Assembly (NCBI GenBank): GCA_021774015.1
Contig: JAJFJO010000375.1
Coordinates: forward strand, 1-15,031
Direction: 5' to 3'
DNA length: 15,031 bases
Source of the DNA: Gammaproteobacteria bacterium
Lineage (GTDB): Bacteria; Pseudomonadota; Gammaproteobacteria; Coxiellales; Coxiellaceae
Each line of letters begins with the position of its first letter. The stretch's first letter is position 1. Under the pieces are notes generated by a model that was given only the letters and a program-made list of their open reading frames with translations, ran no database searches and was not told the origin of the DNA. The translations under genes and the position numbers were made by a program. This document shows positions 1 to 8,928 of this stretch, piece after piece.

Positions 1-1270
1 ATACACCGCGACGTGATGTTTCCAACTCATCAATAATCTCCATCGCACGTATTTTTGGCGCACCGCTTAATGTTCCAGCGGGAAATACAGAACTTAAAAC
101 GTCAAAAGCGTCTTTATCATCCGCCAATTTTCCTTGTACACGAGATACAATATGCATAACTCGCGAATAACGATGAACGCTGGCTAACTCAGCAATTGCA
201 ACAGAGCCTGGCTCACTAATCGCACCAACATCATTGCGACCCAGATCAACCAACATCATATGTTCTGCCATTTCTTTTTCATCCTCTTGCAGTTCTTTTT
301 CCAGCTTGATATCACTATCATAAGTGCTCCCTCTTGGACGCGTACCTGCAATAGGCATAGTTTCTACAACACCGGATTGCATACTCACCAAACGCTCTGG
401 CGAAGAACCAACCATGGTGAAATCTTTGTTACGAATATAAAATTGATACGGCGATGGATTTAATACGCGTAGCGCACGATAAACATCGAAGTCATCACCT
501 TGATAAGAGCGCTGAAAAAGGCGAGAAGTCACCACTTGAAACGCTTCCCCTTGTCGAATATAGTCTTTTGCTTTTTCAACAATTGCAGCAAATTCATCAT
601 CACTCAAATCAGACGTGATTTTTGCTGCATCCGCATTAGTCTGTGGCACCATTTTAGATTTTTCTTGTGCACCAACCATCATCTTTTCAATAACGACATC
701 GATCGCATCAAGCGCTGTTTGGTAACTCGTCTCAACATCATCTTTTACTTCAACCACCTTAACAATAGTCGCTTTACCCGAACGTTTATCAAATACAATA
801 TGCGTACCATAAAATGTAAAATGAACATCGGGAATACTATCTTCATTAGGATGACGATCAGAAATGTTTTCAATAAGACGGACTGCATCATAGCTTAAAA
901 AACCAATCATGCCACCCGCAAATTTCGCTAATGTTTTTAATGATGCGCAACGATACTGTTGATAAAATTCACGTAGTTGCTGTAACACGTTTCCGGTTTT
1001 AGTTGTCGTTTTGCCATCAACAATAATGTCAATCGTATTCGCGGTTGCTCTAAATTCAGCAACCGGATCAAGACCGACATAAATACAGGCATCTGAGGCA
1101 GTGCTATGCTCAGAAGAGTCTAACAATGCAGCATCACTACGGCCTGCAGCTAACGTGCGAAATACAGCAACAGGAGTGAGCATATCACCATATATCTCCC
1201 GAGATACAGCAACCCGTTTATTCTCAGAGCTGAGGGCTTTAAATTCATCGATGGTTAATTGTTGAAGCAT
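1..1270 (-). CDS. trpE: Anthranilate synthase component I (partial, C-terminus off the left edge)
   Basis: TrpE converts chorismate to anthranilate, using ammonia from the TrpG glutaminase, in the first committed step of tryptophan synthesis in the cytosol. The window holds 423 codons; family members are about 500 residues, so roughly 70-90 C-terminal residues are missing. Visible chorismate-binding-fold motifs are PIAGTRPRG (about 306-314), LGRNDVG (343-349) and SGAPKIRAM (402-410). LLDSS (49-53) lies where the LLES feedback-inhibition motif sits in other TrpE proteins, so tryptophan inhibition is likely. The start is the ATG whose complement is 1268-1270, preceded by AAGG-rich sequence and a promoter about 30 nt upstream. 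The TrpE motifs favour it over the paralogues PabB and isochorismate synthase. Any trpG or trpD would lie beyond the edge. No frameshift is visible. Confidence 0.95.
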   Translation of the reverse strand, partial: MLQQLTIDEFKALSSENKRVAVSREIYGDMLTPVAVFRTLAAGRSDAALLDSSEHSTASDACIYVGLDPVAEFRATANTIDIIVDGKTTTKTGNVLQQLREFYQQYRCASLKTLAKFAGGMIGFLSYDAVRLIENISDRHPNEDSIPDVHFTFYGTHIVFDKRSGKATIVKVVEVKDDVETSYQTALDAIDVVIEKMMVGAQEKSKMVPQTNADAAKITSDLSDDEFAAIVEKAKDYIRQGEAFQVVTSRLFQRSYQGDDFDVYRALRVLNPSPYQFYIRNKDFTMVGSSPERLVSMQSGVVETMPIAGTRPRGSTYDSDIKLEKELQEDEKEMAEHMMLVDLGRNDVGAISEPGSVAIAELASVHRYSRVMHIVSRVQGKLADDKDAFDVLSSVFPAGTLSGAPKIRAMEIIDELETSRRGV

Positions 1271-1620
1271 GAGAGTGTTACCTTTTACGTTGCAATGCTG
1301 TAACGATACAAAATTACATTGGGAATTGCAAGTTTCCTTTTCAAGAATAACGCAGTGGAGCTTGACCAGAAATCAATTTACGATATAACTTATTGATAAA
1401 TATTGCATTTAAACCTAGAAAACGCAGATTTGCTAGAGGCAGGTTGTTTGCTAAACTTTCAAGCAAATGAATACACTCAGCACGCCTACTACTAAAATTT
1501 TTTGAGCTTGGGGTGAAAAATGAGGCCCGTCTATTGAAAATTCGATTTATCCAGCAACTCATGAAAAACCCCACAAAAGTCAACTATCTTTACAATCATA
1601 GAGTTACAGCCGGCAAATTA
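1271..1620. other. Intergenic region between trpE and the giant GTPase-OTU gene
   Basis: These 350 bases hold the trpE promoter at the left end and no recognisable gene. An 80-codon minus-strand frame (1341-1583) starts with TTG, lacks a Shine-Dalgarno sequence and resembles no family I know. I see no clear rho-independent terminator after the giant gene. Confidence 0.5.
1303..1331 (-). promoter_or_regulatory. Probable sigma70 promoter of trpE
   Basis: On the minus strand, TTGCAA (complement of 1326-1331) is followed after exactly 17 nt by TATCGT (complement of 1303-1308). This predicts a transcript start about 25-30 nt before the trpE ATG. Such a short leader leaves no room for a leader peptide and attenuator. 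No obvious CTAG-centred TrpR operator is seen here. An imperfect palindrome, GTTACAGC/ATTGCAAC, overlaps the start region and might bind a regulator. All of this is inferred from sequence alone. Confidence 0.5.
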
Positions 1621-4600
1621 CTAGTGTTTGGGGCCCCTTCTGATGCCTTTTGGCGAAGGATCTTCTGGCGAAGGTTCAGCTGCCCCTGCTTTCCTAGACG
1701 GCTGTTTAAACTGCCCAAGATTTCCTAGTGCTTTTGCCTGTCCTGCTGATTTTGGTTTTGGCAAGGAATCAGACCCAGCCGCTGCTGCACCAGCATGTTC
1801 AGCTAGAATCTCAGGTAAAGGAAGTGCTTCATAGGCTTCGCAAATAGGTCCTTCTGCTAGAGCCGGATGGCTAGTAACTGATTCATAGTGATTACCTGTA
1901 AAGGTGATTCGAACAACTGGTTTATCAGGCAATGTTAAACCTGCATCATCAGAAGCAGTACAAAATTTATTAGAATCATCAAGGTAATAACATTGAAAAG
2001 CACGCTCTGGATAGCGTGTATCAACAACAGCAATAATAATATCCAGTAAATTTAAAATTCCAGGAAAATCATATTCACTATCCACCCATTTAGTATTTTG
2101 TGATCTTGGATCTAACCGTTGCCGAAGTTTCTGCTGCCTTTCTTCTGCTGAATGATCTCGCAGCAGCTCATCAAACAAAGGATGGCCAATAAGCTCTAAT
2201 TGATGAGCAAGCGCACGATAAAAACAATTTCCATCTCCAAGCACATGGTGAATAGCCCACCCTTCAACTGTTGAAGGGCCAATAATGAGCGATGGGTTAC
2301 TAACACCAGTTGCACCTTGTTTTTTACCACCACTAAAAGAAAAATCCGGCACTGAAAAAGAAGTGCCACCAGAATAAACACCGCTAAAATAAGTCGTAAA
2401 GTGGCTCACAAATTTTTGGATATCGTCCTCATCAGATAAACCAAAAATTTTACTCATATCGACTAAAAGTGATAAGGCTTGATGTTGACCCACAATCGTA
2501 CGACGTAAATTCTCATCAAGCGTGCGTATGTCATCTTGAAGCCTCAAACACTCATGAGCATACTTCAATAATTGTCCCTCTAATGCTTCAATTTCAGCAG
2601 CCACATCACGGTCGACAAATTGTTTGTGAGATAATAGTTCGAAAGTGTGATTAACATCTACTCCAGCAGGAAAACTGAACTCCATAGCCCAAACACTTGT
2701 CGTTGAGTATTCACGAACAATCGTGATCCCTGCAGATTGATCTCTGACAAACATCTGTGCTTTCATTGGTATATCAGTATTTAAATAATAGAGAGTTCTT
2801 GTTAAAGTATTTTCTGAAAGGCGAACTCGCTTAAAGTAATGATGAAAGTAATTTTTTTGACCTCCCCATACAGGACTCTGCTCTGTATAACCCGCAGCAA
2901 TTGCAGTAGCTCGAAAGCTCTCTAGATTCCTACAACTGGTTTTAGAGTCAGTAACAACACCTGTAGCTCTCTGCTCATCAATAGTTTGCTTACTATAATT
3001 AAATTTTATTCGTTCGAATGCAACATAGTTTAAATCAGAATGAGGATCGGTAAGGGCACTTATTTGAGCCTTAGCTCGTATTATTTTTTCTAATACTTCT
3101 TGATAAGCCCCTAATTTTTCTGCTTTTGCGGTTTCAGTTCTACCTACAGAATCATTATATTGCCTTGCAAAAGCAAGAACGTCTTTTCTATAGTGTGCTT
3201 GCACATCACTAAAAGAAACAAAATTTAATTCATCAGCATTAATTCCTGGTAACGCTGAAACAACACCGGTTAACTCACCACGTTTTGCTGAATCAAAAAC
3301 ATCAGAAAGATATAATCTTTCTGGATGCTCACGCAGCCTTGCAATAATTTCTAAAAGTAATTGCCCCTCATCATCGCCCAACGACCTCGCTTTCGCTAAA
3401 CGGCTTAAACGAGCGATAACTGCTTCCGATGATGTTGTACTATCTGCTTTCGAAATAGCGACAACTAAAGAATCACTCATTAATTTAAAATTACCCTTAG
3501 AAATGGCAACAAAAGACGATAAGGTTTTTTTGAATTCACCAATCACTCCTCTACTCGCTAGTGAGCCATACTCAATTACCCAAACTAGCCCGCTTAGTTT
3601 TTCAGCGCTCTTAGCCATAACTTCTAATGACATATCACTCCGCATTTGTACAACTTCGCCTCGAGAGTCACCAAAACCTGGCATATCACAAAAAACAACC
3701 TTCTCATCCAATACAGACACTACTTGAGGTAGCTGAGTTTCCGAATCGATAGGATCTTCTCCAACTTTACAAACTTCTTTTTCAGAGCCCTCGCTTAATT
3801 TCGCAACTGGAAATCCATCATCGTCAGTGGCATCTTCATAATCACAACCATGCTCATAATTCACCAATGTACTTTTCCCAGAACCGGTAACACCAACAAC
3901 CATGGCTAATGCCTGACCTTTTGCTGGCTGCGCAATATCAAAAACAGGTTGCAATGACCCTCTAAGTTCAACTAGTTTTTGAACATCAAAACTTGCCGCA
4001 TGATCTTCAACAACAGCGACATGCTCAGGAAATTGCTGCTGAAGAAGTTCCTGATACATTAAAGCAGCGCTGACTACCCCTTCAACATACTGATTCATAT
4101 CAACAACAGATTCCACAAACAGATCATCAAAAGCTAACACTTCTTCATCACTAACAGTAAAGCTTCGAAATGGATTTTCTACCGAACCTGTAATACAAAA
4201 GAACCCCAAGCCATGAGTAGACTTTTCAACTTGAGCTAACGAATCATATAACTCCTCTCTAATTTCTCTTAAGCCGCGAGTTTTTGTTACTAAAGCATTA
4301 CCAGAAACTGCGTCAACATCTAAATGCAACAAACTCAACAAAATAGCTTGGTTTTGCTGAAGCTCCTTAACAAGTTCATTGTAGTTACGAATTTTTTTGG
4401 TGAGCAAGTCTTTTAAAGCATCTAAATCATTAAAGCTCGAATTCGCCTTAAATGGTTCTGCCAAACGACCTTTGTCTGGTGACGCTGCATTCATCGCAAC
4501 ACAAGCTTCAGCGCGAGTTGTCATCGCAGCTTCACTATAAAAATCTTCTATTAATTTTAATAAGCCTTCAGCATCAGTTTTAATTGCATCGAGCTTTGAT

Positions 4601-6714
4601 TGGTAATACGCAAAAAATGCCTTAAAAAAATCAAATTTCATTACAGTATCAACAAAGTGCTTTGTGGCCTCACCTGTTTTCATAATCATCTGCAAAACAC
4701 GATAATGTTGTTTAACCACCCCCTCATCCTCTGAAGCAGTCGCATAAGAATGTATTTCAAAATAACAATTTAAAACACGTTGCCACAAAAATACGTTTGC
4801 AATATCGAAAAACTTAAATTGAAAATCTAAAAACTCTTTCCGATTCACTAAAACTTGCAAGTGGTCCAGATGAAACCAGCCGTTGAATGGCGTATTACTC
4901 TTCCATTGAATGGATTTAAAATCATTATGCGCAGCATAAAAATTACAGCGGCGCTCTATTCGCTGCAAAATATCTAACATCAATTCATCACGCTGCCTTG
5001 ACTCATGATCAAAACCTAAAAAAGCATCAGCTTGATGATCCAATTCAGTTAAACGTTCTTCTTGCCCACGAACACTTTGACTAATGGTTGCATCGTAATT
5101 ACGATCAACCGCACCCAATAACTGCTCATTCTGTCGCATAATTCTTTCAAGCTGACGTCCAACCTGAATAAATCCATTTTGTGTAAATTCACCCAGTTGC
5201 ATAACAGATTCAAAAAGTCGCTGCTGATTTTGAAACACTTGGCCAAAGCTTTGACGCATTTCCGAATGAAGCGCCTGGATTGCTTTTACCAATTGTGTAT
5301 CAGCTCCACCAGAAGCACTGCTTTTCTTACGGCGACCAAAACCAAATGCGCTAAATAGCGCAATGCCCGCACTAATTGCACCAACAGCTGGATTTAAAAA
5401 TGATGATAGTTGAGTAAATGAACCAAGCATTGGTAGATTAATATTTAATTTGCCTAACACTTGATGAAAATTAACAAGCTGTTGACCAACACCGGCAACC
5501 CGCTGTAAACCACGACTATCGATTTGCTCGCCAATTTTACCGATGACACCATACATGGATTTAGCGGAGGCAATCATTTCTTGCGATGACAACTGAGATG
5601 AGCGATGAAAAAAATGTGCTAAATGCTGATTAACGGTTCTGCGAACATCTGATTTTAAACCAGCAAAATTAGCAGAGGGGACATTCATTCTTTGACTAAC
5701 TTCAGTTAAGCGATCTCTTAGTTGCCCCTGAGGCTGACCAAACTGTCGTTGCAAAAGTTTTACAGCTGTGTCGGAAAGCGTAGGCGCCTCATCAGAATAA
5801 ACAGCAACACTCGTTTGAAAATTATTTTTGCGCTTAAAGTCACGCAGGGCAGTTTGTAAATCACGCGGCGATGATGAAGAAGCGGAAGCTGAGTAAGCAC
5901 CAGCAAAACGAAAGGAGCCATCATTAAATTCAAAATTCTGCTTGAATAAATCGCGCCCTAAATGATAAGTTAAACAAACATCTTCATATGTTTCTACACC
6001 TAGCTGCTGAGCAAATCGGATCCCATTTGACTCCCAGTATTCATCAAAATCGTCAACTTCATCAGCTCGCGCTTCTGCAACAAATCCTCTTAGGTTATCA
6101 ACAATATTTTCTTTTAAAAAGTCACTGACTTTATCAACTAACTCACCACCTTCACCTTCTGCGAATCGCATTAAAGGAATTAATGCTTTTGTCGTACTAT
6201 CACCGATATCCGCTGCAAAATATTTAGCGCCTGTGCCAGCAACCACCTGACCAGCAACCAAAGGCGTTAGCAAACCTCCACTTAAACCCATTTCTATTGC
6301 AGCCGCACTAATTAAAATATCGCCAGCACGATCAGAAAGGATTTCAGTCCCTGAACCGATTGTCGCTGAAACGCGACAAACTAACGAGCTATCACCACCA
6401 GCACGACACCTTTCTTCCCGTGCCATGTAGTTCGGCAATGCAGAAAAAAGTTGACCCAGTTTTGGCGATACAAACGTTGTTGCATGTGCACCTTCTTTGA
6501 CAACGGATTCAGCAGCAGCCTGTTCAGGAGAAGCACCTTCTTCAACACGTTGATTATATCTTACAATAGTGTCGCCAAAAGATAATGGCGCTGAAATTTG
6601 ATAGCGGTATTGTTGAGGAACGGAGCGTGTCATTTCATCAGCAATTGCTTGTGCTCCAAATAAAAAATCTCTTGTAGCGCCTTGTTGATCTTTTGTATTT
6701 TCCTTAACAGGCAT
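1621..6714 (-). CDS. Giant multidomain protein: P-loop GTPase plus C-terminal OTU-type cysteine protease
   Basis: This 1697-residue protein resembles no single characterised family. Residues 1-470 are of unknown fold with two hydrophobic, Gly/Ala-rich stretches (about 133-162 and 444-460). Residues 475-600 are Gln/Arg/Glu-rich and probably coiled coil. A P-loop GTPase occupies about 930-1180: GVTGSGKST (941-949), DMPGFGD (1010-1016, the DxxG switch) and SKAD (1088-1091, an NKxD variant). Another helical, coiled-coil-like stretch covers 1365-1420. An OTU-type domain occupies about 1485-1615, with DGNC (nucleophile Cys1497) and GNHY (His1609), the pair expected of OTU deubiquitinases. The last ~55 residues are Pro/Ala/Ser-rich. 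There is no signal peptide. The ATG is preceded at 7 nt by AAGGGAG. A ubiquitin protease is useful mainly inside a eukaryotic host, so an injected effector is the simplest reading, but the secretion route and the GTPase role are unknown. Confidence 0.85.
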   Translation of the reverse strand: MPVKENTKDQQGATRDFLFGAQAIADEMTRSVPQQYRYQISAPLSFGDTIVRYNQRVEEGASPEQAAAESVVKEGAHATTFVSPKLGQLFSALPNYMAREERCRAGGDSSLVCRVSATIGSGTEILSDRAGDILISAAAIEMGLSGGLLTPLVAGQVVAGTGAKYFAADIGDSTTKALIPLMRFAEGEGGELVDKVSDFLKENIVDNLRGFVAEARADEVDDFDEYWESNGIRFAQQLGVETYEDVCLTYHLGRDLFKQNFEFNDGSFRFAGAYSASASSSSPRDLQTALRDFKRKNNFQTSVAVYSDEAPTLSDTAVKLLQRQFGQPQGQLRDRLTEVSQRMNVPSANFAGLKSDVRRTVNQHLAHFFHRSSQLSSQEMIASAKSMYGVIGKIGEQIDSRGLQRVAGVGQQLVNFHQVLGKLNINLPMLGSFTQLSSFLNPAVGAISAGIALFSAFGFGRRKKSSASGGADTQLVKAIQALHSEMRQSFGQVFQNQQRLFESVMQLGEFTQNGFIQVGRQLERIMRQNEQLLGAVDRNYDATISQSVRGQEERLTELDHQADAFLGFDHESRQRDELMLDILQRIERRCNFYAAHNDFKSIQWKSNTPFNGWFHLDHLQVLVNRKEFLDFQFKFFDIANVFLWQRVLNCYFEIHSYATASEDEGVVKQHYRVLQMIMKTGEATKHFVDTVMKFDFFKAFFAYYQSKLDAIKTDAEGLLKLIEDFYSEAAMTTRAEACVAMNAASPDKGRLAEPFKANSSFNDLDALKDLLTKKIRNYNELVKELQQNQAILLSLLHLDVDAVSGNALVTKTRGLREIREELYDSLAQVEKSTHGLGFFCITGSVENPFRSFTVSDEEVLAFDDLFVESVVDMNQYVEGVVSAALMYQELLQQQFPEHVAVVEDHAASFDVQKLVELRGSLQPVFDIAQPAKGQALAMVVGVTGSGKSTLVNYEHGCDYEDATDDDGFPVAKLSEGSEKEVCKVGEDPIDSETQLPQVVSVLDEKVVFCDMPGFGDSRGEVVQMRSDMSLEVMAKSAEKLSGLVWVIEYGSLASRGVIGEFKKTLSSFVAISKGNFKLMSDSLVVAISKADSTTSSEAVIARLSRLAKARSLGDDEGQLLLEIIARLREHPERLYLSDVFDSAKRGELTGVVSALPGINADELNFVSFSDVQAHYRKDVLAFARQYNDSVGRTETAKAEKLGAYQEVLEKIIRAKAQISALTDPHSDLNYVAFERIKFNYSKQTIDEQRATGVVTDSKTSCRNLESFRATAIAAGYTEQSPVWGGQKNYFHHYFKRVRLSENTLTRTLYYLNTDIPMKAQMFVRDQSAGITIVREYSTTSVWAMEFSFPAGVDVNHTFELLSHKQFVDRDVAAEIEALEGQLLKYAHECLRLQDDIRTLDENLRRTIVGQHQALSLLVDMSKIFGLSDEDDIQKFVSHFTTYFSGVYSGGTSFSVPDFSFSGGKKQGATGVSNPSLIIGPSTVEGWAIHHVLGDGNCFYRALAHQLELIGHPLFDELLRDHSAEERQQKLRQRLDPRSQNTKWVDSEYDFPGILNLLDIIIAVVDTRYPERAFQCYYLDDSNKFCTASDDAGLTLPDKPVVRITFTGNHYESVTSHPALAEGPICEAYEALPLPEILAEHAGAAAAGSDSLPKPKSAGQAKALGNLGQFKQPSRKAGAAEPSPEDPSPKGIRRGPKH

Positions 6715-7059
6715 GAATAAGCTCCCTTAGATACGTAATAAAAACAAATCCGTTACGATGAACAACACCTATATAGCCGCTTCAATAACAAAAAATATTA
6801 CTATATAAGCATACCACAACAGCTTAGTAATGCAATGGGCTCCAAATAGTATATTGTATATTTGAAAAAGCTTTACTAAAATCCATACCAAATATTAGCA
6901 TATAATTATTATCACCTCACAATTTAGTATGACTAAACTACAGGGAAAAATTACAATTAAAAAAGCAAAACAGGTTTATCCAGAGCAAACTTTCAAAGAT
7001 CGCTAAACAGCATCATTACAAACAGAAAGACCGCAGATGCTTCTGTGTACAGCACGTGC
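6715..7059. other. AT-rich intergenic region between the giant gene and trpR
   Basis: These 345 bases carry the candidate promoter of the giant gene and the 3' flank of trpR, which belongs to a duplicated segment (7039-7110). A 25-codon plus-strand frame begins at 6929 but has no Shine-Dalgarno sequence and no recognisable product. I see no RNA gene and no strong terminator. Confidence 0.45.
6808..6835 (-). promoter_or_regulatory. Candidate promoter of the giant GTPase-OTU gene
   Basis: On the minus strand TTGCAT (complement of 6830-6835) and TATGCT (complement of 6808-6813) are 16 nt apart. They would give a 5' leader of about 90 nt. The region is very AT-rich, so other -10-like hexamers also occur and the choice is tentative. 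Confidence 0.3.
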
Positions 7060-7110
7060 TTATATTTCCCGCTCCAAAAACCGTCGTAGCTGGGGTGATA
7101 TACGCTTCAA
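7039..7110 (-). repeat. Duplicated trpR 3'-end segment, intact copy
   Basis: These 72 bases cover the last 16 codons of trpR, its stop codon and about 20 bases of 3' flank. They match 11580-11651 with five mismatches and no gap. Confidence 0.9.
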
Positions 7111-7341
7111 ACTATTCGAACCTCGGGTGATTTTAGCAATACTGACCTTCAGATCCTTAGCAATCTCTCGCTGCGTTTTCTCACCACTCATCAACTCCCT
7201 AACGAGCAAGATACGAGTAGCAATATTATTTTTTTCTTCATGGGTAAATAAAAAGTCCAGCAGCTCTGCAACCAAGACCTCATCCTGCACATCTCGGCAC
7301 AGTTTAATAAAATCCTTCCAACCTGAAGATGCGTCACTCAT
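7060..7341 (-). CDS. trpR: Trp operon repressor
   Basis: This 93-residue protein is the tryptophan-responsive repressor of tryptophan synthesis and uptake genes. It acts as a cytosolic helix-turn-helix dimer that binds operators when loaded with tryptophan. The helix-turn-helix is at about 56-79, with TQREIAKDL and the signature ITRGSNSLK (71-79). The Arg, Gly and Ser of RGSNS match the corepressor pocket of E. coli TrpR, and ATRILLVREL (41-50) matches the conserved helix before the reading head. It is shorter than the 108-residue E. coli protein because both ends are trimmed. The start ATG (complement of 7339-7341) is preceded by AGGAGA at 6 nt. It lies 102 nt downstream of the ATPase gene on the same strand, so co-transcription is possible. 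A truncated copy of its 3' end occurs at 11601-11651. trpE, about 5.8 kb away, is a plausible target. Confidence 0.93.
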   Translation of the reverse strand: MSDASSGWKDFIKLCRDVQDEVLVAELLDFLFTHEEKNNIATRILLVRELMSGEKTQREIAKDLKVSIAKITRGSNSLKRISPQLRRFLEREI

Positions 7342-7402
7342 CGTCTTCTCCTATCAATCGTTACGACCAATATACCGCAGGGCAAGCACGTGGCACAACA
7401 CC

Positions 7403-7420
7403 TAAAGACTACGGTATTGC
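7403..7420 (+). repeat. Left 18-bp direct repeat flanking the ATPase module
   Basis: The consensus TAARRACTACGGTATTGC (R = A or G) occurs here and at 9204-9221. Thirteen bases are identical and the two copies differ only by an AG/GA swap. The pair brackets the ATPase gene and its 51-bp array, with 24 nt between this copy and the ATPase stop codon. It could be a target-site duplication or a trace of a broken host gene. Confidence 0.6.
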
Positions 7421-7443
7421 CTTACTCACTTGCATCAAAAAAA

Positions 7444-8904
7444 TCAATCAAACAAAGCATCTATCATCAATTGGTTATCAATAGCCTGAAGATAAGCATT
7501 ATTCTCAGCAGCCCCGTAGGTAGTGATTAAGGTATTGAAAATAGCTTTTTTGGATTGAGTAACTTCTCGAAAAATCTCACGCCTTTGGTTGATTTTCTCA
7601 GCTTCTTTTTGTGTCATACAGTACTGTTTATTATAAAACCGAATCTCACATAAATTAATGCAACCATCAGCACGATCAATAATTAAATCAATTTGAGCTC
7701 CTGAGTGTTCTTGATTTTTTACAATACGACAAACACTTTGTTGTGTTATAACCCCAGATATACCTAAAGCTTCTTTAATTTTTTGAATATGTTTCAAACA
7801 GACACGTTCAAAAGCAACACCACACCAACTCTGCCATGCCTGACTCATCATGACACTTTGCCAATAATTTTCCTTCGCAGACAACCCAGAGTGAAAGCGT
7901 TCCTGTCCTTGCATCCATGTCAGATAAAACAGTGAATATTCATCACTCAATAAAATAATACAGTCATTTACCCCTTTATTAAAATGGGGCATTTGCAAAA
8001 CAAACCCTGATTCGACTAACTCCAATAAGATGCCACTCGCAGTTCCTCCAGAAGGAATTTTAACCTTTTGTAGCAAATCCTTTTGCTTTAACCCGTATGG
8101 ATGTTTTGCGAGAGTTTTAACAATTTGAATATGCCGCTCAGCATGGTTGAACAGTGCTCGAAAAATACCGTCAAATTCACCATGCATTGCACCCGCATCA
8201 CTAAAACATATTTCATTAATACTTTGTGCAACTGATTGCCCCCTTCTAACATAGGATAAATATTTTGGAATACCACCAAAAGCAAAGTAAAGCTCAATTA
8301 GTTGTTTGCGATCAAGACGAATATTTTGCGCACGTAAATAAGCTTCTGCATCACCAAGCGAAAAAGGTTGCAACCGCATCTGTGCTGTTAATCGTCCGTG
8401 CAAACCACCTTTATTCCGAACCACTTTACGAATCATCCACGCAGCAGCCGAGCCACACAACACCATCATCACCCTATTATCATCCGATAAGTATCGGTTC
8501 CATAGATGCTCAATCGCTTCTAATGCTCCCGATCGCGGGGTTGCAAACCAAGGCAATTCATCAAAAAAAATAATAACTCGCTTATTCCCCGGCACGTTAG
8601 CGATGGCTTTACGCAACTCCATAACTGCACTCAACCAATCCGGACAGTCTGGCATGTACGAACCATGGTAAAAAGCTTCTGATAAGGTCATCGCAAAATT
8701 AGATAATTGCACCTTCACACCTGCTTTATGGATACCTGTAAACTCGAAATAAACACCTTTAGGCTTAAATAATTGTCTAATAATAAAAGTTTTGCCTACA
8801 CGCCGACGCCCATACATTGCCAATAGCTCTGACTTTCCTGATCGATAGATTGTTTCTAGACGAGATTGTTCTGCGGATCTTGCAATGATGCTTACTGTTT
8901 CCAC
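7444..8904 (-). CDS. Archaeal-type (DUF234-like) AAA+ ATPase with PD-(D/E)XK-like C-terminal domain
   Basis: This 486-residue protein belongs to the archaeal-ATPase/DUF234 group of P-loop ATPases, which are common in host-associated and multicopy contexts and whose role is unsettled. Walker A is GRRRVGKT (32-39), Walker B is VIIFFDELPW (110-119) and the sensor region is CGSAAAWM (150-157). A winged-helix-like segment follows at about 255-310. The C-terminus has the layout of a PD-(D/E)XK nuclease: Glu366 in GVAFE, Asp406 in QIDLIID and Glu420 in CEIRF. The usual final Lys is Arg422. The start is GTG (complement of 8902-8904), set by GGAG 7 nt upstream; an ATG within that Shine-Dalgarno region is out of frame. 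An inverted-repeat array begins 24 nt upstream of the start, and 18-bp direct repeats flank the unit. It may act as a self-regulated mobile or defence-like module, which is inference. Confidence 0.88.
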   Translation of the reverse strand: METVSIIARSAEQSRLETIYRSGKSELLAMYGRRRVGKTFIIRQLFKPKGVYFEFTGIHKAGVKVQLSNFAMTLSEAFYHGSYMPDCPDWLSAVMELRKAIANVPGNKRVIIFFDELPWFATPRSGALEAIEHLWNRYLSDDNRVMMVLCGSAAAWMIRKVVRNKGGLHGRLTAQMRLQPFSLGDAEAYLRAQNIRLDRKQLIELYFAFGGIPKYLSYVRRGQSVAQSINEICFSDAGAMHGEFDGIFRALFNHAERHIQIVKTLAKHPYGLKQKDLLQKVKIPSGGTASGILLELVESGFVLQMPHFNKGVNDCIILLSDEYSLFYLTWMQGQERFHSGLSAKENYWQSVMMSQAWQSWCGVAFERVCLKHIQKIKEALGISGVITQQSVCRIVKNQEHSGAQIDLIIDRADGCINLCEIRFYNKQYCMTQKEAEKINQRREIFREVTQSKKAIFNTLITTYGAAENNAYLQAIDNQLMIDALFD

Positions 8905-8928
8905 TGGAAGGCTCCATTTTGGTTAAAA

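Noticed and set aside
500..898. 132-codon plus-strand frame inside trpE
   Set aside because: Antisense shadow of trpE, with Phe/Asn/Ile-rich composition typical of reverse-strand translation.
1271..1302. Trp leader peptide and attenuator before trpE
   Set aside because: No Trp-codon run or paired hairpins between the promoter and the start codon.
1341..1583. 80-codon minus-strand frame between trpE and the giant gene
   Set aside because: TTG start, no ribosome site, overlaps the trpE promoter and matches no family I recognise.
6929..7006. 25-codon plus-strand frame starting MTKLQGK
   Set aside because: No Shine-Dalgarno sequence or conserved pattern; such short frames are expected by chance in AT-rich DNA.
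7329..7484. 51-codon plus-strand frame overlapping the trpR start and the ATPase end
   Set aside because: It is almost wholly antisense to two real genes and has no ribosome site. Its TPKDYGIA stretch resembles ATKNYGIA read from the other direct repeat, but that simply reflects the repeat.
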